A stretch of 57,769 nucleotides of DNA from Bacillota bacterium. GTDB lineage: Bacteria; Bacillota; Limnochordia; DUMW01. The notes below the pieces were generated by a model. That model saw only the letters and a program-made list of their open reading frames with translations, was not told the DNA's origin and did no database searches. This document shows, in pieces, positions 6,197 to 14,574 of the stretch. Position 1 is the stretch's first letter, and each line of letters starts with the position of its first letter. A program made the position numbers and the translations under genes. Location of the stretch: NCBI GenBank assembly GCA_012839765.1, contig DUMW01000022.1, positions 1-57,769 of the forward strand. The letters run 5' to 3'.

Positions 6197-9004
6197 ATGA
6201 TGGAATTATCCCTGGCCATTGGGTCAGTACACAATCTGGTGGAACAGCTGGCACCGGGACAATCCACTAAAACTTCGAAAGAACACTTTCAAGCCACCCT
6301 GGCTGGGATCTTGGAGCTTTTGGTTCGGGGTGAGGCCAAGAGGCCTCCGGAACAGGCCTTGAAACAGCTTAAGTTGCCCATTAAGGGATTGAATGCTACT
6401 GGGGATCAGGAGATACCCCTGGATCCCAAGGAACTCTTGCAGGCGGTACTGGCCGTACCCATAGGGATGAGTCCCCTGGAGACTGTGGAGTTGGTGCCGG
6501 CCAAGGAAGGAGAAGGGGTTGCCATTGAACCCATCGGTGTTGGAGATCAAGTTTCTGTCCAATCTGCCAAGGAGGCTATGGTACAGCCCAGGTCCTTTGT
6601 CCATGGGCCCGAGATGCTTAGTGACCTGCCGGTGGCCTTTACAGCCCCCTCCGAGGAAGGGGTGCGCAACCCCCAAGCCCCAAAGATGCCACTGGCAGGA
6701 GCCGGGGATCCGGCACTGGAAACCTTCCCCACGGTCGACCCCAGAGGGACGGAATTGGAACTGGACAGGGTCCAGTCCGTAGGGGAGGAAGAGGTAAGCC
6801 TCCTGTTCCCAGATTCCGTGGGGGAAGGGTCAAGGGAGACCACGGTACAGCGGCCACCCTTAACCCAGGGGGTGGAAGGATCGGTACCGGGCATGGTGCC
6901 TAAGGAGACTCCCTTGGAGGGTCCCCAGGGGATGCTGGTACCCAAGTCTTCCCAGTCCCCAGATCTTCTCCGAAGCCGTGGGATGGTCCAACAGGGAACC
7001 ATCCTGGATCAGAAAACCGAGTGGGAGTCCGGTTCCTTGTGGCAAGCCCTAGGGGAGAGGTTGGTGGTAGAGGTAGCGCCTGGACCAAGGGAGTTTACCC
7101 TTTCCCCAGAAAGACCCCGTCGTAATCACTGGGTTCCCGGAGAGCTGCGGTCCAGTCAACCCTCGGGACCCCGGGAACTAGGGATCCGGGTCAATCCACA
7201 GCCACATAGACCCTTGGGGCAAGCGACCATCCCGGAGGTGGAGGCCTTCTCGACTTCTCAAGTAGCTTCCCCGGAGGAGACCCCGCGGGTGCAAAGGCCG
7301 GTGGATCTTTCGGTCTTCCCGGAGCAAGTCCTAGAAAGGGAACTGTTGGTTTCGACGGTGTCAAGGAATAGGGAAACCTTCAACCTCGTCGTTGGCGGCC
7401 AAAGGGAGGATACACGGCCTAGGGAAGTTGGGGAGAGGGTCCTTGTCCAGGAGCCCGCTACTGTGGTTTTTGAGGTGGTGCCATCTCCCAAAACGCTGGA
7501 GATACCTCTGATGATGCTTGGGTCCCGGGATCTTACCCCGGTGGAGGACCTCACCCGACAAGAGGAAGACATAGCCCATGGGGAACCTTTGGTTTTCGTG
7601 GAAGAAGAGCAAGGACAACCCCAACCGGTGCGCATGAAGACTCCTGTCCTGGTGGAGACAAGTTCCGGTATCGAGGTGCCAAGGGGAGGATCCCAACGGG
7701 TGGACACCGTCCCTTCCGAGGATACTCCAGAGCAGAACGGACAGGTTTTGGAGATGGAAAGGAGCCGCTTCTTACCGGAAGCTTTAGAGGGTGTAGCCTT
7801 TATTGAGGAGACAAGCTTCGCCGAGGAGATAAGCTCTCCGGAATTGGCAAAGGTCCAGACTGCGGAACCGGAAGGGCAAAGGGTTCGGGAAGAAGGGCCG
7901 TGGTGGATAGTTCGGGAACCTAGCCCGGAGCCAGCACCCCGGGCCGTATCAAACCCAGTGGCAACACCACAGGGGGACCGAGGCTTTGAGCCTACGTTGG
8001 ACGTGCCCCCACAGGCCCCAGCCCAAGTCTTGGACAGAGCGATTTCCAGAGGGCCTTTGGAAGAAGGAACGCAACCCTTGTCCGGGCCGGCTACCGAGCA
8101 ACCCAGGGAAGACGCTTCGGGCCAGAGAACGGCACCGGCGTCGGCGCAAGTGCCCCAACCGGAGCAGTTTACCGACCGGGTCATCCCGGAACAAAGGGTA
8201 GTGGAGCCGATGGGGCAGGCAAACACCACCCAGCCGGTGGTGACCGAAGTGGAACCGAAGGCTGCGGAAAGGATCGTAGCCCACGGTTCCCGGGAGCAGC
8301 CTTTCTCCGGAGAAAGGCCCAACTCCCGGCTGATCGGGGGGACGGAAGCGAAGGAGGCTTGGGTGGAAGACGTTTCCGTCGTCACTTTTCTGGACCAAAA
8401 CCCTGCGGCCCGTGAAGAGACCGGTGATCACCGGCGGGATGAAACACCACTGGGAGCCCGGCCGGAGGTCGTTCGGAGGAGCGAACCGGTTTTGCAGGAG
8501 CCTGCCTATGGAACAGAAGCGTTGCAATCTCCAGGTTCCCGGACGCCGGCGGTTTCGCTGGAGGGGGCTTTAGGAAAGGCCAGCGGTGAACCAGGGAACT
8601 TCCCGGTAGAGGAACTGGTGGAGGAAATCGTGCAGGCGGCCCAGCTGGTCTCGGCGGGGGAGGAACGGACCTTCCATTTGAAACTGGCCACCGACAAGGC
8701 GGAGATTAAGGTGGTTCTCAGTTTGGCCAATGACCGGATCAGCGGCCGGTTTGTGGTGGAAGAGGCGGCCTTGCTGCAGGTTTTGGAGGAGCGCTTGCCG
8801 GAACTGAGGGAAAGCTTCACCCGGGCCGGCGTGGATTTGGCCTCCTTTGATGCTTTCCTGCACCAGGAGCAAGGTCAACAGCATAGACAGAGTTTTTCTG
8901 CTGAACCTTGGCCCACTGTCGGATTGGCGGTGGTGGTGCCCCAGGTACAGCACCGGAAACCGACCAGGCAACTGGTTGGCACCAGTATCAATTTGCTAGC
9001 GTAG
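6197..9004 (+). CDS. fliK: Flagellar hook-length control protein FliK, unusually long
   Basis: The start follows a near-perfect AAAGGAGGTGA. FliK is the secreted ruler that measures the hook and switches export specificity through its C-terminal domain. Only the C-terminal part (about residues 800-900: FHLKLATDKAEIKVVLSLAN followed by GRFVVEEAALLQVLEERLPELRE) matches the Flg_hook domain. The first 780 residues are a Pro/Glu/Gln/Val-rich low-complexity linker. At 935 residues it is about twice the usual FliK length. Position between fliI and flgD supports the call; the linker cannot be identified by sequence. Confidence 0.85.
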   Translation: MMELSLAIGSVHNLVEQLAPGQSTKTSKEHFQATLAGILELLVRGEAKRPPEQALKQLKLPIKGLNATGDQEIPLDPKELLQAVLAVPIGMSPLETVELVPAKEGEGVAIEPIGVGDQVSVQSAKEAMVQPRSFVHGPEMLSDLPVAFTAPSEEGVRNPQAPKMPLAGAGDPALETFPTVDPRGTELELDRVQSVGEEEVSLLFPDSVGEGSRETTVQRPPLTQGVEGSVPGMVPKETPLEGPQGMLVPKSSQSPDLLRSRGMVQQGTILDQKTEWESGSLWQALGERLVVEVAPGPREFTLSPERPRRNHWVPGELRSSQPSGPRELGIRVNPQPHRPLGQATIPEVEAFSTSQVASPEETPRVQRPVDLSVFPEQVLERELLVSTVSRNRETFNLVVGGQREDTRPREVGERVLVQEPATVVFEVVPSPKTLEIPLMMLGSRDLTPVEDLTRQEEDIAHGEPLVFVEEEQGQPQPVRMKTPVLVETSSGIEVPRGGSQRVDTVPSEDTPEQNGQVLEMERSRFLPEALEGVAFIEETSFAEEISSPELAKVQTAEPEGQRVREEGPWWIVREPSPEPAPRAVSNPVATPQGDRGFEPTLDVPPQAPAQVLDRAISRGPLEEGTQPLSGPATEQPREDASGQRTAPASAQVPQPEQFTDRVIPEQRVVEPMGQANTTQPVVTEVEPKAAERIVAHGSREQPFSGERPNSRLIGGTEAKEAWVEDVSVVTFLDQNPAAREETGDHRRDETPLGARPEVVRRSEPVLQEPAYGTEALQSPGSRTPAVSLEGALGKASGEPGNFPVEELVEEIVQAAQLVSAGEERTFHLKLATDKAEIKVVLSLANDRISGRFVVEEAALLQVLEERLPELRESFTRAGVDLASFDAFLHQEQGQQHRQSFSAEPWPTVGLAVVVPQVQHRKPTRQLVGTSINLLA

Positions 9005-9013
9005 GGAGGGAGA

Positions 9014-9421
9014 ATGATGTCTGTATCGGCGGTCAATCGGCTAACGGGAGGGCAACCTCAGACCACTGTGGAGAGCGCGGCCATGGCCGGTGAGGATTTC
9101 TTGAGACTGATGCTGACCCAGCTGCAGATGCAGGATCCTACTGAGCCGTTGGACAACTCCGAGCTTTTGCAGCAGTTTCTGGCCATGACTACTATCCAGT
9201 CGCTGCAGGAGTTGTCCACCAGTAATAATCGGATTATGTATGATTCCTCCAAGTTGCTGGGTATGCACTTCCTAGGCCGCGAGGTCACGGTGGTAACCCA
9301 GGATGAGGAGATCAGCGGTCTGGTGAAGGGCCTCCGTTACGACGCGGGCAAGGTATTCTTAGTCATTGACGGCAAAGAGTACGCTTTGAGTGATGTGGTG
9401 GCGTTGTTGGAAAACCGTTAG
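9014..9421 (+). CDS. flgD: Flagellar hook cap / hook assembly protein FlgD
   Basis: FlgD caps the growing hook and is lost when the hook is complete. The 135-residue product has the N-terminal FlgD signature: DFLRLMLTQLQMQDPTEPLD (about residues 28-47) and ELLQQFLAMTTIQSLQEL. It then keeps a short tail equivalent to the beginning of the FlgD C-terminal part, as in the small FlgD proteins of Firmicutes. ATG 9014 and 9017 both fit the GGGAGGGAGA site. It lies directly downstream of fliK, the usual order. Confidence 0.93.
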   Translation: MMSVSAVNRLTGGQPQTTVESAAMAGEDFLRLMLTQLQMQDPTEPLDNSELLQQFLAMTTIQSLQELSTSNNRIMYDSSKLLGMHFLGREVTVVTQDEEISGLVKGLRYDAGKVFLVIDGKEYALSDVVALLENR

Positions 9422-9432
9422 GAGGCATTGCC

Positions 9433-9795
9433 TTGATCCAGAAAGTCGGTAATGTACGGACGCAGGTGGGGGTACAGGCGCCGGGCCGTGGGGCTTCCGA
9501 ATCCTTTGAGCAAGTGCTCCGGCAGACCTTGCACCCCCAGAGTACGGTGCAATTTTCCGCCCATGCCAAACGCCGGATGGCGGTACGGAACGTTACCCTT
9601 TCACCGGAGCAGTTGCAACGGCTAGATAGCGCTGTGGGGCAGGCGGCGGCCAAGGGGCTCAAGGAACCCCTGGTGCTGATTGAAGATCTGGCCCTGGTGG
9701 TTAGCGTCACGAACCGCAAGGTGATCACGGTGATCAAGGGTGGAGACGCAGAACAACGGGTATTTACCAATATCGATGGGGCGGTGATCGGCTAG
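9433..9795 (+). CDS. TIGR02530-type flagellar operon protein
   Basis: A 120-residue cytoplasmic protein with the pattern QFSAHAKRRMAVRNVTLSPE (about residues 40-59), then a region rich in LVLIEDLALVVSVTNRKVIT and ending in VFTNIDGAVI. These match the conserved small protein encoded between flgD and flgE in many Firmicutes and spirochaetes (TIGR02530). Its function is not well defined; location suggests a role in hook assembly. The TTG start at 9433 has GGAGG seven bases upstream, overlapping the flgD stop. Confidence 0.88.
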   Translation: MIQKVGNVRTQVGVQAPGRGASESFEQVLRQTLHPQSTVQFSAHAKRRMAVRNVTLSPEQLQRLDSAVGQAAAKGLKEPLVLIEDLALVVSVTNRKVITVIKGGDAEQRVFTNIDGAVIG

Positions 9796-9820
9796 GCTGG
9801 CCCTTTTGGAGGAGAGCCTA

Positions 9821-9847
9821 TAGCCTAAGTCAGAAGGATTTAGGCTA
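9821..9847 (+). other. Intercistronic hairpin upstream of flgE
   Basis: TAGCCTAA (9821-9828) and TTAGGCTA (9840-9847) form a perfect eight-base-pair stem with an 11-base loop in the 80-base gap before flgE. There is no T-tract, so it is unlikely to terminate. It could stabilise or guide processing of the flgE message. Confidence 0.5.
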
Positions 9848-9875
9848 CCCATTGACTTCAAAGGAGGTTGACGCA

Positions 9876-10739
9876 ATGCTAGGTTCACTTTATTCCGGTG
9901 TCACGGGGATGCGGGTGCATCAACAAAAACTAAATGTGATTGGTAACAACATTGCCAATGTGAATACCATCGGGTTCAAGAAAGATCGGGTGGTCTTCCA
10001 GGAGACCTTTGCCCGGACCTTGCAGGCGGCCTATGAGCCGGCGGGCAACCGGGGTGGTGTAAACCCCATGCAGGTGGGTACAGGGGTGGCCTTAAGCAGC
10101 ATCGACACCATCCACGAGCAGGGGGATCTGGCTAGCACCGGCCGGATGCTGGATCTAGCCATCCAAGGGGAAGGGTACTTCATCGTGGCCCAGCCCAACG
10201 GAGTAGTCTATACCCGGGCTGGCTCCTTCGATATTGACGCCGCGGGCAACCTGATCAATCCAGCGACGGGAGGTTTTGTCCAGGGCTGGAACGCGGTGGG
10301 AGGCGTCATTGACACTTCCGGTGCCCCCACGAACATCACCATTGACCCCAGGCATCTGGGATTGGGCGGGGGCAGTGCCAGCGAGCGGTTGGAGCAACTG
10401 ACCATCGATGACCGGGGTCGTCTCATCGGTGTGTTGGCGGATAACACCCCCATCATCCTGGGACAGGTGGCCTTGGCGATGTTCCCCAATCCCGCCGGGT
10501 TGAACAAGGTGGGTGGCACCAGCTTCAGTCAGAGTCTGAACTCCGGTGCTCCCCAGGTGGGCGAACCCCAAACCGGTGGTCGGGGCCGGATCATCCCCGA
10601 GAATTTGGAGATGTCCAACGTGGATCTCGTACAAGAATTCACGGAAATGATTACCACTCAACGGGGGTTCCAGGCCAACTCCCGAGTGATTACCACATCG
10701 GATGAACTGCTCCAAGAGACCCTGAACATCAAGCGGTAG
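9876..10739 (+). CDS. flgE: Flagellar hook protein FlgE (short form)
   Basis: FlgE polymerises into the external hook. The 287-residue product has the N-terminal rod/hook motif (GNNIANVNTIGFKKDRVVFQ, about residues 26-45), the FlgE/FlgF/FlgG core (IQGEGYFIVAQPNGVVYTRAG) and the C-terminal NLEMSNVDLVQEFTEMITTQ signature. It is much shorter than enteric FlgE and lacks a large D2 domain, close to the short hook proteins of Firmicutes. ATG 9876 has AAAGGAGG nine bases upstream; an earlier codon at 9852 would include that site and is rejected. Hairpins flank the gene on both sides. Confidence 0.92.
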   Translation: MLGSLYSGVTGMRVHQQKLNVIGNNIANVNTIGFKKDRVVFQETFARTLQAAYEPAGNRGGVNPMQVGTGVALSSIDTIHEQGDLASTGRMLDLAIQGEGYFIVAQPNGVVYTRAGSFDIDAAGNLINPATGGFVQGWNAVGGVIDTSGAPTNITIDPRHLGLGGGSASERLEQLTIDDRGRLIGVLADNTPIILGQVALAMFPNPAGLNKVGGTSFSQSLNSGAPQVGEPQTGGRGRIIPENLEMSNVDLVQEFTEMITTQRGFQANSRVITTSDELLQETLNIKR

Positions 10740-10745
10740 TTTGGT

Positions 10746-10770
10746 GGGAGGACCTCGGGCGGGTCCTCCC
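10746..10770 (+). other. Intercistronic hairpin between flgE and motA
   Basis: GGGAGGAC (10746-10753) and GTCCTCCC (10763-10770) form a perfect, GC-rich eight-base-pair stem with a nine-base loop, six bases after the flgE stop. There is no run of T after it, and motA follows 17 bases later. It may attenuate, block 3' exonucleases or mark a processing point. Confidence 0.55.
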
Positions 10771-10787
10771 GCAAAGAGGTGTAGACA

Positions 10788-11600
10788 TTGGATAGAGCAA
10801 CCATAATCGGTCTTCTTCTTGGGATTGTCGTTATCGTGGGTGGAATTCTCTCCAGTGATGGTTTTGGGGGCTTTTGGAACTGGCCCTCGGCGGTCATTGT
10901 GGTCGGAGGGACACTAGCGGCCACGGCCGCTGCCTTCCCATGGGAACAGCTGAAGCGGATCCCCCGTGCCATCCGTACAGTGCTGCGGCCGGACAATTTC
11001 CAAGTGACGGAGATCATTGACCAGATTATCCAGATGGACGATCTGGCCCGGCGCCACGGGCTTTTGGCCCTGGATGAGCAGCTGGATGATATTGCAGATT
11101 CCTTCCTGCGCCGGGGCGTGATGCTGGTGGTGGACGGGACCGACCGGGAGGATTTGGAGTATACCCTGGAGACGGAGATCATGCGTACCAAGCAGGAGAT
11201 CAGCGGGGATTGTCAAGTCTTTGAGACCATGGCGGGCTATTCACCGGCCTTCGGAATGTTGGGTACTGTCATTGGGTTGGTGAATATGTTGGGGAACCTG
11301 TCGGATCCTGAGTCCATCGCCCCGGCCATGGCGGTGGCCCTCATTACCACCCTGTACGGGCTGATCCTGGCTAACCTTCTGTTCGGCCCCGTGGCTACCA
11401 AGCTTGCCGCCCGGGGGGAGGAGCGGCTCCAGACCATGGAAGTGATCTTCGCGGGGGTGTTGGGGCTGCAGGCGGGAGAAAACCCCCGGAACCTCCGGGA
11501 GTCCTTGGAGGTCATTGCTGGCCTGCGGCGGGAGGTGAGTGACCCTGGTGGAACGGAACGGACAAGGGAGACGCGGGGATCGCTGGAATGGCCTGCCTAA
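10788..11600 (+). CDS. motA: Flagellar motor stator protein MotA
   Basis: MotA is the five-copy stator subunit that couples ion flow to torque on FliG. The 270-residue product has four membrane segments: about residues 4-22 and 30-48, and the pair around 150-172 and 180-200. The conserved AGYSPAFGMLGTVIGLVNML contains the channel proline, and a basic/acidic cytoplasmic loop lies between segments 2 and 3. The TTG start at 10788 follows AAAGAGGTG. Which ion it uses cannot be read with certainty. Confidence 0.94.
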   Translation: MDRATIIGLLLGIVVIVGGILSSDGFGGFWNWPSAVIVVGGTLAATAAAFPWEQLKRIPRAIRTVLRPDNFQVTEIIDQIIQMDDLARRHGLLALDEQLDDIADSFLRRGVMLVVDGTDREDLEYTLETEIMRTKQEISGDCQVFETMAGYSPAFGMLGTVIGLVNMLGNLSDPESIAPAMAVALITTLYGLILANLLFGPVATKLAARGEERLQTMEVIFAGVLGLQAGENPRNLRESLEVIAGLRREVSDPGGTERTRETRGSLEWPA

Positions 11601-12384
11601 ACGTAGCGCCCCCAATTACTGGCTGACGACCTATTCCGACTTGGTGACGCTGTTGTTATGTTTCTTCGTTTTATTGTACAGCTTTTCCAGTTTGGATGTG
11701 CAACGGTTTCACAGCGTCATCCGGGGATTCCAAAGCCTCTTTGGCTCTGGGATCATGGACGGGAGCTCCGGGATGTTTGAGGAGACCGCGGAGATCATGG
11801 ACACTGGCCCCGCCGACTATTCTGCTACGCTCTATGGCCTTTTGAAAAGGGATTGGGAGCAGTTGGCGAAGGTGGAACAGGAACTGGCCCATCTGCTGCG
11901 GCTTAGGGGTTGGGAGGAATTGATCAGTGTTCACCGGGAGGAATGGGGGTTGGTGCTGGGTTTCAAAGACAGCGTGTTATTTGAACTGGGGAAAGCAGAT
12001 TTAACCCCCGAGGCCTTGGGGATCTTAGCCGAGATTAGCCACTTCCTGTCCCAGTGGCCGAATCATGTGCGGATTGAGGGTCATGCGGACAATCTACCGA
12101 TCAATAACGAACGCTTCCCCTCAAACTGGGAATTGTCCACGGCTAGGGCCACTACGGTACTGCGCTACCTGCTGGGGGAAACAGGCTTTGACCCAGAACG
12201 GATTTCCGCAGTGGGTTACGGGGAGTACCGGCCGGTGGCGCCGAACGATACGCCCGAGGGCAGGCAGCAAAACCGACGGGTGGATATTGTCATCCTTCGG
12301 CAGTCCCTGTGGGAGGCCCATGGATTGGATATTGAAGAACTCTTGAGTGGGGAGGAGACGGCCAGTGGCGGAGACGACCAGTAA
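11539..12384 (+). CDS. motB: Flagellar motor stator protein MotB
   Basis: MotB pairs with MotA and anchors the stator to peptidoglycan. The product has the single transmembrane helix NYWLTTYSDLVTLLLCFFVL near residues 26-45, including the ion-binding Asp in YSDLVTL. A linker and the C-terminal OmpA-like domain follow, with EGHADNLPI and STARATTVLRYLL and an NRRVDIVI ending. It overlaps the end of motA by about 60 bases. GTG 11539 is very close to GGAGG; GTG 11548, nine bases on, is an equally reasonable start. Confidence 0.93.
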   Translation: MTLVERNGQGRRGDRWNGLPKRSAPNYWLTTYSDLVTLLLCFFVLLYSFSSLDVQRFHSVIRGFQSLFGSGIMDGSSGMFEETAEIMDTGPADYSATLYGLLKRDWEQLAKVEQELAHLLRLRGWEELISVHREEWGLVLGFKDSVLFELGKADLTPEALGILAEISHFLSQWPNHVRIEGHADNLPINNERFPSNWELSTARATTVLRYLLGETGFDPERISAVGYGEYRPVAPNDTPEGRQQNRRVDIVILRQSLWEAHGLDIEELLSGEETASGGDDQ

Positions 12385-12823
12385 AGTGGCTGGACGCTGG
12401 GGGTTTGTTGTCCTCGTCATCTTTCTTGCGGTGGGGGTGACGGTGGGCTCGGCCCTGTTCGCATATTATCTCATCCTCGGCGAGGTGTCCTTGCCCTTCT
12501 CGGGTAAGGGGGACGTCGCCACCGGTCCCATCGTGAAGTTGGGTGAGTTCATGGTGAACTTCGGTTCGCCGGACCGAATTGGTTATGCCCGGTTCGCGGT
12601 GGAATTGGAGTTGTACGAGAAGAAGGGCGTTGACATGGTGGAGAAGCGGATGGCGGCCCTACGCAACGCCGTGATTTTATACATCAGGGATTGCACCTAC
12701 GACGACTTTGGTAGCAGTGCTAGTCTGCGGCAAGTGGCGGAGGCCTTGATGGACAGGTTGAACAGCATCTTGCCCACGCCCATGATTGCCGACCTGTACT
12801 TTGTTGAATTTGCGGTGCAATAG
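12365..12823 (+). CDS. fliL: Flagellar basal body-associated protein FliL
   Basis: FliL is a single-pass inner-membrane protein that rings and stabilises the stator. The 152-residue product has one transmembrane helix (about residues 13-35, FVVLVIFLAVGVTVGSALFA) and the periplasmic FliL domain, with GEFMVNF and the late ILPTPMIADLYFVEFAVQ ending. GTG 12365 has GGGAGGAG nine bases upstream and overlaps the motB end; an upstream GTG at 12347 lies before that site and is rejected. Confidence 0.92.
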   Translation: MAETTSKVAGRWGFVVLVIFLAVGVTVGSALFAYYLILGEVSLPFSGKGDVATGPIVKLGEFMVNFGSPDRIGYARFAVELELYEKKGVDMVEKRMAALRNAVILYIRDCTYDDFGSSASLRQVAEALMDRLNSILPTPMIADLYFVEFAVQ

Positions 12824-12839
12824 AAGGTAGGTAAGGAAG

Positions 12840-13178
12840 TTGGGAAAGCCACAAGTGGAGATTCGCCCAGTGAAGTTTGTGGAATTTGCCCCGCCGGAGG
12901 GGGCTGACGGGTTGGTGGAACGGGAAGAGATGGTGGATCTACCGGTAGAGGTAGTCTGTGAGTTGGGGGCCACCAGTTTGACCTTGGAGGAGATCGCCCA
13001 GCTGAAGACCGGCTCGGTGATCGTCTTGAACCGGGGAGCCGGCGAGCCCATTCCCCTCAAGGCCAACGGGCGGCAGATCGCCGAAGGAGAGATCTTCCTA
13101 CTGGATAACCGGCTAGCCTGCCGGATTTCCCGGACCACGTTGACAAGACAAGAGGAGCAGAAGGGGACAAAACAGTGA
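12840..13178 (+). CDS. fliN: Flagellar motor switch protein FliN (SPOA domain)
   Basis: A 112-residue protein consisting mainly of a SPOA (FliN/FliM C-terminal) domain: LPVEVVCELGATSLTLEEIAQLKTG then GEPIPLKANGRQIAEGEIFL. FliN forms the base of the C-ring and docks FliH-FliI. Starts at TTG 12840 after GTAAGGAAG. A second SPOA protein (FliY) closes the same operon, so two FliN-type proteins are encoded; they may share the ring or one may be more specialised for export. Confidence 0.9.
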   Translation: MGKPQVEIRPVKFVEFAPPEGADGLVEREEMVDLPVEVVCELGATSLTLEEIAQLKTGSVIVLNRGAGEPIPLKANGRQIAEGEIFLLDNRLACRISRTTLTRQEEQKGTKQ

Positions 13179-13531
13179 AGCTGCCGCAGAGAGGGTTAAT
13201 CTTGGGAGGTTGTGGGGTGCTGGCCCTGGTTTTGGCGCTGGTGTTTCCCCAGGAGGGGGAGCTAGGCTTCTTCCGCCAGCTGTTGATGGTGCTGGCGATC
13301 CTGCTGTTTTTGCTGATGGCCCGGGAGTGGTTGCTGGACAGCCAAGGGGAGGCCAAGTTCCGGCGGGATATTCTGAAGGTGGTGGCCTGGCAGAAGCTTA
13401 GCCCCAGCAGTGGCATCTGCGTGGTGGAGGTTATGGACCGGGTATTGGTGATCGGGTACACCAAGGAGCAAATCCAGCTGCTTTATGCGGTGCCCGTTGA
13501 AGGAGAAAAGAAGGATCGTGAAGATGCGTAA
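13175..13531 (+). CDS. fliO: Flagellar biosynthetic protein FliO
   Basis: FliO is a small membrane protein that helps assemble the FliP ring of the export gate. The 118-residue product has two hydrophobic stretches near the N-terminus (about residues 8-24 and 34-47), then a short cytoplasmic beta domain (KVVAWQKLSPSSGICVVEVMDRVLVIGYTKE, given in part) that matches the FliO pattern of a 'GVCVVEVGDR' motif. The GTG start overlaps the fliN stop by four bases. FliO is poorly conserved, so the call leans on its place before fliP. Confidence 0.82.
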   Translation: MKLPQRGLILGGCGVLALVLALVFPQEGELGFFRQLLMVLAILLFLLMAREWLLDSQGEAKFRRDILKVVAWQKLSPSSGICVVEVMDRVLVIGYTKEQIQLLYAVPVEGEKKDREDA

Positions 13532-14282
13532 GACCATCGGCAAGTACAGTTTGATTCTGCTGGCCTTGGGACTTTGTGTGGCCATTGGATTGGAGGAGGC
13601 TTCTGCCCAGCCGGAGACCCTTTTGGACCTCATCGAGGAGCCGGGTTCCCGGGAGGGCTTTTTGGCCCTGGAGATCCTAGGGGTGCTCACTTTACTGTCC
13701 CTGGCGCCGGCTTTGTTGATTACCCTCACCTCCTTCACCCGGATCGTCATCGTTTTGTCCTTTGTCCGCAGTGCCATGGGCACCCAGCAGCTGCCGCCCA
13801 ACCAGGTGATTATCGGTATGGCGCTGTTTTTGACCTTCTTCGTCATGGCACCGGTGGGTCAAGAGATTAACGATCTAGCCCTGCAACCTTACCTGGCTGG
13901 GGAGCTGAGTTTGTCCGAGGCCTATGATGCCGCCGTTAAGCCTTTGCGGGACTTTATGTTTTCCTTTACCCGGGAGCAGGACTTGGCGGTGTTTGTGGAG
14001 CTGGCGGGGATCGAGGAATTATGGGATGAGGATGATGTTCCTACCTATGTATTGGTGCCGGCCTTCATGGTCAGTGAACTGCGCACGGCCTTTCAGCTGG
14101 GGTTCTTGCTGTTTATTCCCTTCTTGGTCATCGATATGATCGTGGCCAGCACCTTGATGTCCATGGGCATGATGATGCTCCCGCCGGTGATCATCTCCTT
14201 GCCCTTTAAGCTTTTGTTATTCGTACTGGCTGACGGGTGGAATCTGGTGATTAGATCCTTGCTTTTGACGTACCAACGATAG
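13524..14282 (+). CDS. fliP: Flagellar export gate protein FliP
   Basis: FliP is the main pore subunit of the flagellar type III export gate. The 252-residue product has a cleavable signal peptide (about residues 1-23), then four hydrophobic segments. The FliP signatures LTSFTRIVIVLSFVRSAMGT and VPAFMVSELRTAFQLGFLLF are clear. ATG 13524 lies eight bases after AAGGA and overlaps the fliO end by eight bases; GTG 13518 is an alternative. Confidence 0.95.
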   Translation: MRKTIGKYSLILLALGLCVAIGLEEASAQPETLLDLIEEPGSREGFLALEILGVLTLLSLAPALLITLTSFTRIVIVLSFVRSAMGTQQLPPNQVIIGMALFLTFFVMAPVGQEINDLALQPYLAGELSLSEAYDAAVKPLRDFMFSFTREQDLAVFVELAGIEELWDEDDVPTYVLVPAFMVSELRTAFQLGFLLFIPFLVIDMIVASTLMSMGMMMLPPVIISLPFKLLLFVLADGWNLVIRSLLLTYQR

Positions 14283-14292
14283 GAGCGACCGC

Positions 14293-14562
14293 ATGAACGA
14301 GCTTTGGGTAATCAACATCGCACGACAGGCCATCACCACCACGCTCATGGTGGCGGGACCTTTACTGGGGATTGGCCTTTTGGTGGGCCTGGTAATCAGC
14401 ATCATCCAGGCGGTGACCCAGATCCAGGAACAGACCCTGGTCTTTGTGCCCAAGATCCTGGCGATCTTGCTCACCTTGCTATTTCTGGGTCCTTGGATGC
14501 TGCGGATTATGCTGGATTTGGTGCACCGCCTTTGGGTGGACGTCTGGTTGGGGTTGTTCTAA
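14293..14562 (+). CDS. fliQ: Flagellar export gate protein FliQ
   Basis: An 89-residue two-helix membrane protein of the export gate with FliP and FliR. Both hydrophobic helical hairpins (about residues 15-38 and 50-75) are present, and the family motif LVGLVISIIQAVTQIQEQTL lies between them. ATG 14293 follows TAGGAGCGACCGC, ten bases after fliP. Confidence 0.95.
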   Translation: MNELWVINIARQAITTTLMVAGPLLGIGLLVGLVISIIQAVTQIQEQTLVFVPKILAILLTLLFLGPWMLRIMLDLVHRLWVDVWLGLF

Positions 14563-14574
14563 GGGGGAAGGGCG

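Noticed and set aside
7258-8385. 375-codon minus-strand frame opposite fliK
   Set aside because: Long only because the fliK linker is low in stop-generating codons; Ser/Thr-rich shadow with no domain pattern.
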